Notes: a model not told the origin generated them from the letters alone. 64,000 nucleotides of DNA from Bifidobacterium sp. WK012_4_13 (GCF_041080835.1 NZ_CP129683.1:2356001-2420000), one strand, 5' to 3'. Positions 45,967 through 55,516 are shown, counted from the first letter of the stretch. Program-made: numbers and translations.

Positions 45967-47498
45967 GCGATCTGCTCCTTTGCAGCGTTCTTGATATCAG
46001 TGTGTTCTGCGGTGGTGATGGCGGGGATGGGATTCTCTATGGTGCCAAGAATCGCGGTGCGAGACTCCTCTGCCATCGACGTCTTCTTAACGGCGATGTT
46101 GGTAAAGGCGATGCTTTCATTGGAAGGGGATGCCTTGCTCGTCTGCCCGGCATCTTCAACGGCAGACAGGTCCCGGCCCTTCGTTTCTGGAACGAAGAAA
46201 GTCGTGACAAAGGTGATCAAGCCCAGCACTGCCACATAGACGGCCGGCGCGATCCACGACTCGTGCGTCACGTAGAGAAGCCAAGAACCGAGAATCGGTG
46301 CAATGCCACCTGCGAGAACTGCTGACACTTCGCGTGAAACGGCAACGCCGATGTATCGACGTCTGCTGCCGAACAGCTCTGGCATGAATGCGCATTGCGA
46401 GCCGAGCATGATGCATACACCGAAACTGATCGCTATGGTGATAATCACCATAGCTGCGGCTATGCTCCCCTTAGTAAGCAGATACCATCCAGGGAACGAC
46501 ACGAGGACAACTACTGCTGCACCAATTCTGTATACGATACGACGACCATATATGTCAGAGAGATGCCCTGCCCAAGGCACGGTGAACAAAGCAACGACGG
46601 AGGCGACTGCAACGGCAAGCGATCCCCAGGTCTTTGTCAGCCCGTAGGTGACGGCGAACGATACCGCAAGTGTCTGGAAAAGGTATGAGCCACCATTCTC
46701 GGCCATGCGCAGCCCTATTCCCTTGAGGACCATTCCCTTTGAATCTGCAAGAAGTTCTTTGAGTGGATGTTCCGAAACATTGTCTTCACTCTTGAGCGTT
46801 TCGAATGTCGGACTTTCGGCCAGCCTCTCTCTGATCCATACGCTTAAGACAATCAGCATGATTGAGACCAGGAAGGGAACGCGCCATAGCCACGACATGA
46901 GTACCGAATCGGGAGCGAGCGAGACCAGTGCGACGACGCCGGACGATAGGAGAGTTCCAAGATAGATGCCGACGAAGGGGAGCGCTGAAATAAAGCCCCG
47001 ACTCCTGACTGGCGCATATTCAGCCATCAAAGTCGTAGACCCCGCCTGTTCCGCACCCGCGCCGAAGCCCTGAATCAAACGCAGGAGCACAAGAAGAATT
47101 GGAGCCCACATGCCGATCTGTTCGCCGGTGGGAAGCAGTCCAATAAGTGTAGTGGAACCTCCCATCAGCAGAATGGTAGTGATGAGCACTTGTTTACGGC
47201 CAAGGCGATCACCTATGGAGCCAAAGACGAGGGCCCCGAGGGGACGGGCGAGAAAGCCGACCCCGAATGTGGCGAACGATGCTATCAGTGCGAGGCTGGA
47301 AGGGAGAGCAGGAAAGAACAGCTTCCCAAAAATCAGTGCCGATGCCAGACCGTACAGTGCAAAATCGTAGTATTCCAGAGCGCTTCCGGCTGATGTGGCA
47401 AGCGTTGCTCTTCTGAGATTGGCCTCATATTCGCGTTCTTTATCAGTAGGTGCATCTGAGCCTTCAAGCGGATTCGATTGCGTTCCATAACCGTTCAT
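45963..47498 (-). CDS. MFS metabolite:H+ symporter, sugar-acid uptake
   Basis: This 511-residue major facilitator protein has 12 predicted membrane segments. It carries metabolite:H+ symporter signatures (SALEYYDFALYGLASALIFG; GSIGDRLGRKQVL; LLRLIQGFGAGAEQAGSTTL). ATG 47498 follows AAGGAGG by 8 bases; an upstream ATG at 47534 is less suitable. First gene of the idonate operon, so it probably imports idonate, ketogluconate or gluconate. It replaces the GntP-type carrier used in E. coli. An IclR-type palindrome lies about 120 bases upstream. Confidence 0.88.
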   Translation of the reverse strand: MNGYGTQSNPLEGSDAPTDKEREYEANLRRATLATSAGSALEYYDFALYGLASALIFGKLFFPALPSSLALIASFATFGVGFLARPLGALVFGSIGDRLGRKQVLITTILLMGGSTTLIGLLPTGEQIGMWAPILLVLLRLIQGFGAGAEQAGSTTLMAEYAPVRSRGFISALPFVGIYLGTLLSSGVVALVSLAPDSVLMSWLWRVPFLVSIMLIVLSVWIRERLAESPTFETLKSEDNVSEHPLKELLADSKGMVLKGIGLRMAENGGSYLFQTLAVSFAVTYGLTKTWGSLAVAVASVVALFTVPWAGHLSDIYGRRIVYRIGAAVVVLVSFPGWYLLTKGSIAAAMVIITIAISFGVCIMLGSQCAFMPELFGSRRRYIGVAVSREVSAVLAGGIAPILGSWLLYVTHESWIAPAVYVAVLGLITFVTTFFVPETKGRDLSAVEDAGQTSKASPSNESIAFTNIAVKKTSMAEESRTAILGTIENPIPAITTAEHTDIKNAAKEQIA

Positions 47499-47619
47499 AT
47501 TGTCTGCCTCCTTGCAGAATGTATACAAACTCACAGAGTGCCGACTGTTCGCTGAGAGCTACGTCGTCGCGAAGCATCATCGTCTCCGTGGTAACGTCAG
47601 TGTATACCCTATTGAATGA

Positions 47620-47637
47620 CGTACAACATATTGAACA
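47620..47637 (-). promoter_or_regulatory. IclR-type operator and promoter before the idonate operon
   Basis: The 18-bp site CGTACAACATATTGAACA resembles TGTTCAACATGTAGAACA between gntK and the 2-hydroxyacid dehydrogenase gene. It overlaps the probable -35 (ATGTTG on the minus strand) 17 bases from a -10 (TATACA, complement of 47601-47606). Confidence 0.6.
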
Positions 47638-47808
47638 TTTGGATCATCGAGTCTTCATTCGAAGGCAGGCTGTGCGATGTTCGAAGAGCTTCATGCGTCG
47701 ATGATGTTGCAAGCTGCGATGATTGCATGAATCAGATATGCCTCTGCTGAGGCAACAGTCTCTCAGAGTGAGTGGAGATGCGTCCTGAGCCGCTGCCCGA
47801 TGACCGAA

Positions 47809-48621
47809 CTACTTCATTGCATTACAAGACATTGGATTGCCGAGTGCGTGGGCCATGTCTTGTAGGGCGGCGACGGTTTCATCGATGGTGGCCTGGTCTG
47901 GTATGGAATCGCGCCTGCGTTCGATGATTGAAACGCCAACGGCCATGGGCTGACCATCCCTAAGCTGCGGTCGGATGGGAACCGCAATGCCGAAAACGGT
48001 GGAGAACACCTCGCCGTAGTCAATGCTGTATCCGCGGTCTCTGGCAGATTGCACCTTCGCTTGAAGGTCCTTGACCGTGGGGGTCGAATGCTCCGTGAGA
48101 ATGGGGAGATTCTGTTCGCCCTCATATCGCATCGCAATCTGTTCCGGTGTGAGCACCATAAGGAGTGCGCCGCCTAATGCGGTGGCGGACGCAGGAAAAC
48201 GATCGCCAACCGCAGCAGTCAGAACGAGGGGCGTCGCACCTTCATACCGGGCGAGGTAGAGAACGTCATGTCCTTCGAGGGTAGCAAGCTGTACAAGCCG
48301 ATGACGCAAGACCTCGGATTCCGTGCACAGCCTATAAAATTCCCGGATCTCGTCGAAGGATGATAGGTATGCGCCACCTAATTCCACGGTACGCAGACCG
48401 AGCACGAAACCTCGTGAGTCTCGTCGGATCATTCTGGCAGCTTCAAGAATGACACAGATATTTGAGGTCGAGGATTTCGCCGCACCGATACGATCGGCGA
48501 TCTCCGTAAGCGACAAGGCGGTTCCTCGTGATTCGGCGAGCACATCGAGAATTCGCATTGCACGAGCAGCGGCAGGTGCCAAATTCGCTACATTGTCGGA
48601 ATCTCCTCTGTCCGCCGTCAT
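47809..48621 (-). CDS. IclR-family transcriptional regulator
   Basis: This 270-residue regulator has an N-terminal winged helix (ALSLTEIADRIGAAKSSTSN) and an IclR effector domain with LATLEGHDVLYLARYEG, ALGGALL and the C-terminal GVSIIERR region. ATG 48621 is preferred (GGGAG about 10 bases upstream, family length); ATG 48669 would add 16 residues. It lies between the idonate operon and gntK, and near-identical palindromes in both promoters make it the likely local regulator, possibly sensing a keto-acid. Confidence 0.88.
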   Translation of the reverse strand: MTADRGDSDNVANLAPAAARAMRILDVLAESRGTALSLTEIADRIGAAKSSTSNICVILEAARMIRRDSRGFVLGLRTVELGGAYLSSFDEIREFYRLCTESEVLRHRLVQLATLEGHDVLYLARYEGATPLVLTAAVGDRFPASATALGGALLMVLTPEQIAMRYEGEQNLPILTEHSTPTVKDLQAKVQSARDRGYSIDYGEVFSTVFGIAVPIRPQLRDGQPMAVGVSIIERRRDSIPDQATIDETVAALQDMAHALGNPMSCNAMK

Positions 48622-48723
48622 ATCGGTGCCGCTCCCTAAGTGTCGTCCTGTGCCTCGCAGTGTGCGCATGGCATCTTTTTCAGTATACGTGGACGCTAAG
48701 AGTGGAATCGATAGGATGCCAAC

Positions 48724-49323
48724 TCATTTGTCTTTCGAAGCCAGCCAGGTGACAACGGCATCGATGATGCGTTCCGGTGGCCATTGTGCCGCAATGATGC
48801 AACCAGACTCGTCACTCCGCAGAGGTTCGAGAGTTGCCAATTGCGATTTCAAAAGGGAGACGGGCATATAGTGTCCAGTCCGTTGGGTCATCCGATTCTC
48901 TGCCATGGCTGGATCGAGATCCAATTCGATGAAACACACGTTTCCAGATGTTCCGCGCAGAACATCACGGTAGCAGTGGCGTAAGGCGGAGCAGGCGATG
49001 ACGCTGCCATGGCCTTCGAGTTCCTGTTCGTCCATCCATGTCCGGATGCGATGCAGCCAAGGCCAACGATCTTCATCGGTGAGTGCAATCCCGCGAGACA
49101 TCTTGGAGCGCGCGTAGTCAGTGTGATAGTCGTCACCTTCCGCAAATGGCACGTTAAGACGTTCGGCGAGCAGGGTCGCGACCGTCGTTTTGCCTACTCC
49201 CGACGCGCCCATGATGACAACATGCCGGATTGACTTCTGACGCGGAGCTGCGTGGCTCGTCGAAAGTCCCTTGGAAGTATGTGATGCCAAATGTGAAGGA
49301 CCGATTCCTCTTTGATAGGTCAT
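48724..49323 (-). CDS. gntK: Gluconokinase
   Basis: GntK phosphorylates D-gluconate to 6-phosphogluconate. The P-loop is VIMGASGVGKTT, followed by FAEGDDYHTDYARSKMSRGI, and the gluconokinase segment IACSALRHCYRDVLRG is clear. The start is uncertain. ATG 49323 lies about 8 bases after a -10-like TATGAT, so the message might be leaderless there; about 25 poorly conserved residues precede the core. The gene is divergent from the 2-hydroxyacid dehydrogenase and shares its operator. Confidence 0.92.
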   Translation of the reverse strand: MTYQRGIGPSHLASHTSKGLSTSHAAPRQKSIRHVVIMGASGVGKTTVATLLAERLNVPFAEGDDYHTDYARSKMSRGIALTDEDRWPWLHRIRTWMDEQELEGHGSVIACSALRHCYRDVLRGTSGNVCFIELDLDPAMAENRMTQRTGHYMPVSLLKSQLATLEPLRSDESGCIIAAQWPPERIIDAVVTWLASKDK

Positions 49324-49348
49324 GGAAAAAATCATATCACAAAAAACA

Positions 49349-49390
49349 ACATACAGAACGTTGTTCAACATGTAGAACATCGAGTATGAT
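49349..49390. promoter_or_regulatory. Divergent promoter with IclR-type operator (gntK / dehydrogenase)
   Basis: TGTTCAACATGTAGAACA (49362-49379) is an 18-bp palindrome with one mismatched pair. Direct repeats ACATACAGAAC (49349-49359) and ACATGTAGAAC (49368-49378) lie 19 bp apart. A -10 TATGAT (49385-49390) serves the plus-strand gene with a 17-base spacer from within the operator. Confidence 0.65.
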
Positions 49391-49452
49391 GAAGGCATCC
49401 GCTCCACAGCGGACATGTCCCAAAGATGCAACATGAAGAAAGCCGGATTACA

Positions 49453-50499
49453 ATGTCACACTTACGCGTCGTGGTAGCCACACCACTCAAGGATGAAGAC
49501 CTGCACATTATTGAGTCTCGTGAACCCCGTCTGGAACTCATCAAGGACGACTCCCTCCTGCCGCCGATGAGATGGGCCGCAGATTATGAAGGTGATCCTT
49601 CGTTCCATCGAACCCCCGAACAGGAACAGCGCTTCCACGAACTCATTGATTCCGCTGACGTTCTCTATGGAATCCCAGACGTCAAGCCCAAAGAATTGGC
49701 CCGTGCCATTCGATCGAATCCGCGTCTTCGCTGGGTCCAGATCATGGCAGCAGGCGGTGGCTCGCAAGTCAAGGCAGCAGGGCTTACTCAGGAGGAACTC
49801 AATCGCGTAATCTTCACCACAGGTTCTGGAGTCCATGCAGGGCCTCTGTCAGAATTTGCTCTTTTCGGACTGTTCGCTGGAGCGAAGAACCTTCCTAAGC
49901 TCCTCAGTCAGAAGAAGAGCAAGGAATGGTCCGGGCGCTGGCCGATGGAACAGGTCAGTGAACTGACCATCCTCGTTCTTGGGCTCGGCCATCTTGGACG
50001 TGAAATTGCCCGCAAGGCAGCAGCTCTTGGAGCCACGGTCATCGGCGTCGACCGTGGGACTGATTCTGTGCCGTTCGTAGATAAGGTGTTTGATTCGAGT
50101 CACATTTTGGAAGCGGCATCTCACGCCAATGCAATTGTGAATACACTTCCCGGAACTGCTGCCACCAACGGACTCGTAAACGCAGACGTATTTGCGGCGC
50201 TTCGACCGGGAACGATTCTCGCATCAATCGGTCGTGGCACGGTCATCGATGAGCCTGCGCTCATCGATGCCCTGCGTTCAGGGCAGATTGGCTTCGCGGC
50301 CCTCGATGTTTTTGCGGTTGAGCCACTTGCGCAATCGAGTCCATTGTGGGATATGCCCAACGTGATCGTCAGTCCTCATACGGCAGCGAACAGTCCTCAC
50401 GAGGAACGACTCATTGCCGAACTGTTCGCGGATAATGCCACTCGATTCCTCGATGGAAAACCGCTGAAGAATGTTGTCAACACAGTCGAATTCTACTGA
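49453..50499 (+). CDS. D-isomer-specific 2-hydroxyacid dehydrogenase
   Basis: This 348-residue NAD(P)-dependent dehydrogenase has the Rossmann motif LVLGLGHLGREIA. The catalytic Arg is in LASIGRGTVIDEPALI, the Glu in FAVEPLAQSSP and the His in IVSPHTAANSP. It may interconvert 2-ketogluconate and gluconate or another 2-keto/2-hydroxy acid. The shared operator with gntK ties it to sugar-acid metabolism. ATG 49453 is chosen; an in-frame ATG at 49426 is closer to the promoter and cannot be excluded. Confidence 0.88.
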   Translation: MSHLRVVVATPLKDEDLHIIESREPRLELIKDDSLLPPMRWAADYEGDPSFHRTPEQEQRFHELIDSADVLYGIPDVKPKELARAIRSNPRLRWVQIMAAGGGSQVKAAGLTQEELNRVIFTTGSGVHAGPLSEFALFGLFAGAKNLPKLLSQKKSKEWSGRWPMEQVSELTILVLGLGHLGREIARKAAALGATVIGVDRGTDSVPFVDKVFDSSHILEAASHANAIVNTLPGTAATNGLVNADVFAALRPGTILASIGRGTVIDEPALIDALRSGQIGFAALDVFAVEPLAQSSPLWDMPNVIVSPHTAANSPHEERLIAELFADNATRFLDGKPLKNVVNTVEFY

Positions 50500-50954
50500 T
50501 ATTTGATGATTCCGGCGGAGCGCAATCGACGTGATTCATTGCGCGCCGCTGAAATCGGGCCTGCATGAAAACTGGCAGAACTGAACGGATATGCACATGC
50601 TGCATTCACTCGCTCAACGAGTGCTTCGAGATGCCTGTATTTTCCCTGATCTGCTCATGTTGCGCCATTTCTCATGGACATCACCAACGTGGACATCACC
50701 AACGTGGGCATCACCAATGTGGGCATCACCAATGTGACGTGAATTCAAAAACTTGCATGCCCATCTCCTTCGTGGATGGGAAGAGCCGTTCGTTCGCAAG
50801 AACCTTCGCATTAGGCCAGTCTCCTGCATGGATCTTCAATATTGATGGAACGCATGCGAATAACGGCATTCGCATGCTTGCGACCATGTGTGACGGATGA
50901 AGCCCATCTCGAATGCGCCGCGCGGTATCCGAATATTCGGCTAAGGTGAAGCGT
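50500..50954 (+). other. 455-bp intergenic region before dnaG
   Basis: It contains a 15-bp tandem array and no gene that I can support. The open frames on both strands owe their length to the array. The dnaG promoter is not obvious. Confidence 0.6.
50676..50735. repeat. Four 15-bp tandem repeats before dnaG
   Basis: GGACATCACCAACGT occurs twice exactly, then GGGCATCACCAATGT twice exactly, head to tail. The two-plus-two pattern suggests duplication of a unit followed by divergence and a second duplication. Confidence 0.92.
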
Positions 50955-53018
50955 ATGGCAGGGATGATTGTTAAAGAGGATATCGAGAAGGTGCGGGCAT
51001 CCGCTGACCTGTATGACATCGTGTCTGCAGACGTGACCTTGAAGGCTTCCGGCGCGGGCACTTTCATGGGACTCTGCCCATTCCACGACGAGAAGACGCC
51101 GAGCTTTTCGGTGCGTCCCACGATGGGCGTCTGGCACTGCTTCGGCTGCGGGCGCGGCGGCGATCTGTTCGGCTACGTCGAGGAGCACGAGAATGTCGGT
51201 TTCGGCGAGGCCGTAGGCATTCTGGCCGACAAGTACCATATCGAACTGCATTACGATTCCGAAGGTCCGCAGAAGCCTCAGGGCTCGACCCGTTCAAGGC
51301 TTCTGGAGGCGAACGAGGAGGCGCAGCGCTTCTTCGTCTCGCAGATCATGACGAGTGACGCGCTCGCGGCGCGAAAGCTGCTTGGGGGCAGAAACTTCTC
51401 TCAGGCTGATTCCGAGCAGTTCGGATGTGGCTTCGCGCCTCGTGGCTGGGACAATCTCGTGCGCCACTTGGCTTCCAAGGGATTCACGCAGAAGGAGATG
51501 CTCGATGCAGGTTTGGCCCGTCAGGGTCAGCGCGGCATCTATGACTATTTCCGTGGGCGGGTAACCTGGCCGATTCGTGATTCTACGGGCCGGACCCTCG
51601 GTTTCGGCGCACGCATGCTGTTTGACGACGATACGATTCAGGCGAAATACATCAACACCCCTGATACCCAGCTCTATCGCAAAAACCAAGTATTGTACGG
51701 GATTGATCTGGCTAAAACGGCGATTGTGAAGAAGCGCCAGGTCGTGATCGTCGAAGGCTATACCGATGTGATGGCTTGTCATCTGGCAGGCATCGACACG
51801 GCTGTCGCCACATGCGGCACTGCCTTCGGGTTGGAGCACGCGAAGATCGTGCGGCGCTTGATCGCCGACGATTCGCTTGGTGGCATTCAGCTTGTCGGTC
51901 CTGTCAAGGGATCCCGCGTCATCTTCACCTTCGATGGCGATGCGGCGGGGCAGAAGGCGGCGCTTCACGCCTTCGGGCTTGACGGCTCCTTCCTCACGCA
52001 GACCTTCGTCGCCGTGGCGGACGACAATCTCGACCCATGTGACCTGCGCATACAGCGAGGCGACGCTGCGGTGCGGGCCTTGGTCGAGAAGCCACAGCCC
52101 CTCTATGACTTTGTGATCGACACCGCCATCGACGCCTTCGGCACGCAATACACGACCGGGCGCATGGGCGCGGTCAAGGCTGTGGCGCCGATCATCGCCC
52201 AGATTCGCGACCGATCGCTGGTGGATATGTATGCTCGCAAGGCCGCAAGACACATTGGTGTTGAAGGCGAACTCATGTCGCGGGAGACCATGGCTGCCAG
52301 GCGACAGGCCCATGTGCGCGACGAGGATGCCTATGCAGTGCGCCCTTCCCGGCAACGCTATGAGCCGGAGCGCGGTACTCAGGCGATGGCGAATGCGCAG
52401 ATGGCTCAGCGCAGAGGACTGCAGCGGCAGGACGCCATGCAGCAAGGGTATTTCAAGATCGACGATGCCGTGTTCATCTGCGAACAGCAGTTCATGGGCA
52501 TCCTGATTCAGATTCCGCGCGCTGTGAATGCCGACATGGCGCAGCAGCTTTCGGAGGAGAGCTTCGTCACGCCGGTATTCCGCTCATTGTTCCAAGTGTT
52601 CGAAACGGTTGGAGGACTTCCCGCTGAAGATATGCCGCAAGGTCTGTGGATGCATAATCTGATCAAGGGGGCCGGGCCGGCGCTTGAACCGGTGATCAAT
52701 GAGCTTGCGGTCATGCCGTTGCCATTGCCGCAGCCTGACACTGAAAATACCTCCGAACGCGCGAGCGACGAGCAGCCTGCCCACACAGCCGCGGCCGTGC
52801 AGTTGCGTCCCGCAAGCGACACTGAGAAGCAATACGCCTCAGAGCTGCTCGTCCGACTTCTCGACATGGGATTCATGAGGAAAATCGCCTACGCCAAGTC
52901 ACGCATGAACCGTCTGCCCGATGGTGAGGAGAAATTCAAGCTTCTGGGTAGCATCACGACGATGGAAACCGCCAGGAAGGATCTTCAGGCACAGATTTTC
53001 GGCAATACCGTCGGCTGA
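50955..53018 (+). CDS. dnaG: DNA primase
   Basis: DnaG makes RNA primers at the replication fork. The 687-residue protein has the N-terminal CHC2 zinc finger (GLCPFHDEKTPSFSV, then WHCFGCGRGGD), the primase catalytic core, the TOPRIM motif VVIVEGYTDVMACHLAGI and the second acidic motif FTFDGDAAGQKAA. A helicase-interaction domain follows. ATG 50955 with AAGGTG 6-8 bases upstream is preferred over 50913. A polar insertion (about residues 590-620) lies before the last helical segment. Confidence 0.96.
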   Translation: MAGMIVKEDIEKVRASADLYDIVSADVTLKASGAGTFMGLCPFHDEKTPSFSVRPTMGVWHCFGCGRGGDLFGYVEEHENVGFGEAVGILADKYHIELHYDSEGPQKPQGSTRSRLLEANEEAQRFFVSQIMTSDALAARKLLGGRNFSQADSEQFGCGFAPRGWDNLVRHLASKGFTQKEMLDAGLARQGQRGIYDYFRGRVTWPIRDSTGRTLGFGARMLFDDDTIQAKYINTPDTQLYRKNQVLYGIDLAKTAIVKKRQVVIVEGYTDVMACHLAGIDTAVATCGTAFGLEHAKIVRRLIADDSLGGIQLVGPVKGSRVIFTFDGDAAGQKAALHAFGLDGSFLTQTFVAVADDNLDPCDLRIQRGDAAVRALVEKPQPLYDFVIDTAIDAFGTQYTTGRMGAVKAVAPIIAQIRDRSLVDMYARKAARHIGVEGELMSRETMAARRQAHVRDEDAYAVRPSRQRYEPERGTQAMANAQMAQRRGLQRQDAMQQGYFKIDDAVFICEQQFMGILIQIPRAVNADMAQQLSEESFVTPVFRSLFQVFETVGGLPAEDMPQGLWMHNLIKGAGPALEPVINELAVMPLPLPQPDTENTSERASDEQPAHTAAAVQLRPASDTEKQYASELLVRLLDMGFMRKIAYAKSRMNRLPDGEEKFKLLGSITTMETARKDLQAQIFGNTVG

Positions 53019-53040
53019 GTGATCGGCTGAGTGATCCATG

Positions 53041-53150
53041 TTGCAAGTTTTTGGCACTTGCTGAAGTATAAACGCGCAAAAACCTTGATGCGGCGTACGG
53101 AACGAAGCCGATCTGAGGCTGTTATATCCGAACAAGTGCCAAAAACTTGA
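53041..53150. repeat. Long intergenic palindrome G
   Basis: The outer arms CAAGTTTTTGGCACTTG (53044-53060) and CAAGTGCCAAAAACTTG (53133-53149) are perfectly complementary over 17 bp. The inner part is more diverged than in D-F. It starts about 25 bases after the dnaG stop. Confidence 0.88.
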
Positions 53151-53309
53151 AGGTCCGATGCGATTGCTCTCCGAATATGCAGAGCGATGGAAGATTCTGT
53201 GGCATAATGCTTGCAAATGTTCGCATATGTTCGAAAATGCAGTCCCATCCACGCATATGAAACTCGCGCACGCCTCTATCCGTGGGTGTGACTACAATAG
53301 TTCTGGTTT

Positions 53310-53383
53310 GGCCCCGTAGCTCAGTTGGATAGAGCGTGTGACTTCTAATCTCAAGGTCGTCGGTTCGAACCCGACCGGGGTCA
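53310..53383 (+). tRNA. tRNA-Arg (anticodon TCT)
   Basis: The full cloverleaf can be drawn: acceptor GGCCCCG with CGGGGTC (one G-U pair), U8 A9, D stem GCTC/GAGC, anticodon loop CTTCTAA with anticodon TCT at 53344-53346, T stem GTCGG/CCGAC with loop TTCGAAC, discriminator A. The anticodon stem has one T-T mismatch. CCA is not encoded. It reads AGA (and AGG by wobble). Confidence 0.95.
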
Positions 53384-53587
53384 CGATTCTTTCTGCATCA
53401 ATGATTGCAAGGCAAGGCATTCGCTTGGATGGAGCCTGGGATTTGGGTGTAGCTTGGGGTTTCGTGCCCGATGCCCGATGCATCAGGACTTTGGCCACTT
53501 CTTTGCAAGGCCGCCACTTTTTATAAGACAGTCGCTTGTTTGTATGACAATCGCTTCTTTGTAAGACTGAGGCATTACACTTCAACT

Positions 53588-55516
53588 GTGCATACCAAAA
53601 GCCGCGCCTGGCCATGGACTCTGATGGCAGCCATCGCAGTGTTGACAAGCGCAATTCTTCAGATTTCGTTCGCACTGACCGCCAAGACTCCTTCATTTCC
53701 CTTCGATGAACTCACATTGCTGCAATACTCGAAGTACTTTTCGGGAACGGGAATGAATCTACCGGTTTCCGGACCAGGATATTTCCCGGGCTGGGCCATC
53801 GTGATGGCACCATTGTGGTGGATCACATCAGACCCCTTGACGATGTACCGCTACGCCATCGGACTCGGTGTGCTCATCGGCGTTGCGACGATCTGGCCGC
53901 TGAGTCATGTAATTGAACGTTTGAAGCTTCGACGTCCGCAGGCGATTGCCGTTGCAGGCGTAGTGATGTGCATGCCTTCCCGCGTCGTGCAGGCCGGATA
54001 CGCGATGAGCGAGAAGCTTCTGTGTCTTCTCATCGTCTGCACTGCCCTCGCCGCATATCGCCTGTGGGAGGAGACGACCTATCGGCGCGCGGCGATGTTC
54101 GGCATACTGGTGAGCCTGACTGTCCTTACGCATGCAAGGGCGATCGTGGTGCTGCCCATCTCGGTGGCATGGCTTCTGATCTTCTTCAGGCGAGACAGGA
54201 GACTCGCGATAATCTCCTCATGCGCCACAGCGCTGCTCGGAGCGTCGGCTTTCGCACTATCCATTGAGGTGAACCAGCACCTGTTGCAATTTCAGTTCAC
54301 CCAGGGCTACAGCGTCGCAGGTAACCTGTTTTCCGGAGCGAGCATCATCCTGCGCACATTTCTTGGGCAGTCCTGGTACCAGATCGTATCGAGCCTTGGC
54401 ATTGTCGTCGTCGGCCTGGTCGCCATGGTGAGATGGGTTGCGTCGGATTGGCGTAGCAACAAGCAGATCGGCGCTCATGCGTGGATGCTCACGGTCAGTG
54501 TCGGCGCATTCATGCTATCGGTTATTGCCTGGTCGAATTCCGATGGATTGTTCCCCCAGACAGGAAGGGGACGATTGGACGCAGCGATATATGGAAGATA
54601 CGGCGACCCGTTCACGATGCTGCTCGTGGCGGCAGGGCTTGCCGCCATAGTACGTGGTCTGCGCTACGCGCCTCTGATATGGTCGCTATGCGTCAATGGC
54701 GTGATCTTAGCCGCCACCGTACTCTGGGTGGCTCCGAATGCCAATACATGGGGGATCGTCACTCCCGCCCATATCCCCGGAATCCTACCGTGGGGCTCAT
54801 CGCTGCCATATCCGCAGAGTCTGGAACCAGGATGGCTTCCCTCCGTGTATCAGAAATACGGCACATGGAGCTGGATGATGCCCAGCTGGACGAATCGGAA
54901 TCGATTCTGGCTTCATGCTTCGTCAGCGACCCTGGTCTTTCTTATCTTGCTCTGCATTGCCGTGATCTGCGTGAACCGATTGCGAAGGCATGCACAGTCT
55001 GGCAGCGATGTTCCATCAAGGTCATCGGTTCCGGGGGCGTCGAATCCCTTGGAGGCGCAATCCAAGGGCCTCTCACGATCGCGTCTTCTGCATTCAGCCA
55101 TGACGAAGACCCTCTGCGTCATGTTGATTCTTGCCTGCTGTGCAGGAAGCTATGCCGCGATTCCCATGGTCCGCAACTTTCAGCTGAAGGATGGCGGCAA
55201 GCCGAGCGTCGTTCAATCCATTCAAGACATTGACAGGCGATACGGTACGATGAGCGTGGCGTTCGACACCAGCTGCACCCCACATCGCGGCAGCAAGGGG
55301 TGGGCGATGAACGCGTTCTCATTCTGGCTTCAGTCGGATGACTTCTCCCTGACCTCCCATCCACGGCGTACGAAGGCCCAACTGTTGATCAGCTGCAGCG
55401 ACTTCAAGGAAACGACTCATATGGATGTCAAGGCGGTCTCTGGTGCGAACAGCATCGGATATCAGCTTTGGGTGCTTCCGGGCGACCAGCAGAGTCTTCT
55501 CAGTGAACTTGAATGA
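53588..55516 (+). CDS. Polytopic membrane protein, GT-C glycosyltransferase-like
   Basis: This protein of about 642 residues has ten or more predicted membrane segments. The first external loop has an acidic DE pair (FPFDELTLLQYSKYFSG) placed as in GT-C fold lipid-sugar glycosyltransferases. The last 150 residues form a soluble, probably extracytoplasmic domain after a final membrane segment (TKTLCVMLILACCAGSYA). GTG 53588 is the best in-frame start near the first membrane segment but lacks a good ribosome site, and the frame is open back to 53471. A role in cell-wall glycan or glycolipid synthesis is inferred, and no exact family is recognised. Confidence 0.65.
   Translation: MHTKSRAWPWTLMAAIAVLTSAILQISFALTAKTPSFPFDELTLLQYSKYFSGTGMNLPVSGPGYFPGWAIVMAPLWWITSDPLTMYRYAIGLGVLIGVATIWPLSHVIERLKLRRPQAIAVAGVVMCMPSRVVQAGYAMSEKLLCLLIVCTALAAYRLWEETTYRRAAMFGILVSLTVLTHARAIVVLPISVAWLLIFFRRDRRLAIISSCATALLGASAFALSIEVNQHLLQFQFTQGYSVAGNLFSGASIILRTFLGQSWYQIVSSLGIVVVGLVAMVRWVASDWRSNKQIGAHAWMLTVSVGAFMLSVIAWSNSDGLFPQTGRGRLDAAIYGRYGDPFTMLLVAAGLAAIVRGLRYAPLIWSLCVNGVILAATVLWVAPNANTWGIVTPAHIPGILPWGSSLPYPQSLEPGWLPSVYQKYGTWSWMMPSWTNRNRFWLHASSATLVFLILLCIAVICVNRLRRHAQSGSDVPSRSSVPGASNPLEAQSKGLSRSRLLHSAMTKTLCVMLILACCAGSYAAIPMVRNFQLKDGGKPSVVQSIQDIDRRYGTMSVAFDTSCTPHRGSKGWAMNAFSFWLQSDDFSLTSHPRRTKAQLLISCSDFKETTHMDVKAVSGANSIGYQLWVLPGDQQSLLSELE

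Noticed and set aside
50565..50900. 111-codon frame before dnaG with a GHHQ repeat
   Set aside because: Its only pattern is the translated 15-bp tandem array, and the rest resembles no protein.
51294..52445. 383-codon minus-strand frame inside dnaG
   Set aside because: It lies antisense to an intact dnaG with clear motifs and shows no protein family features.
53310..53587. tRNA-Arg as a phage or island attachment site
   Set aside because: No integrase gene lies nearby and no direct repeat of the tRNA 3' end was found in the window.
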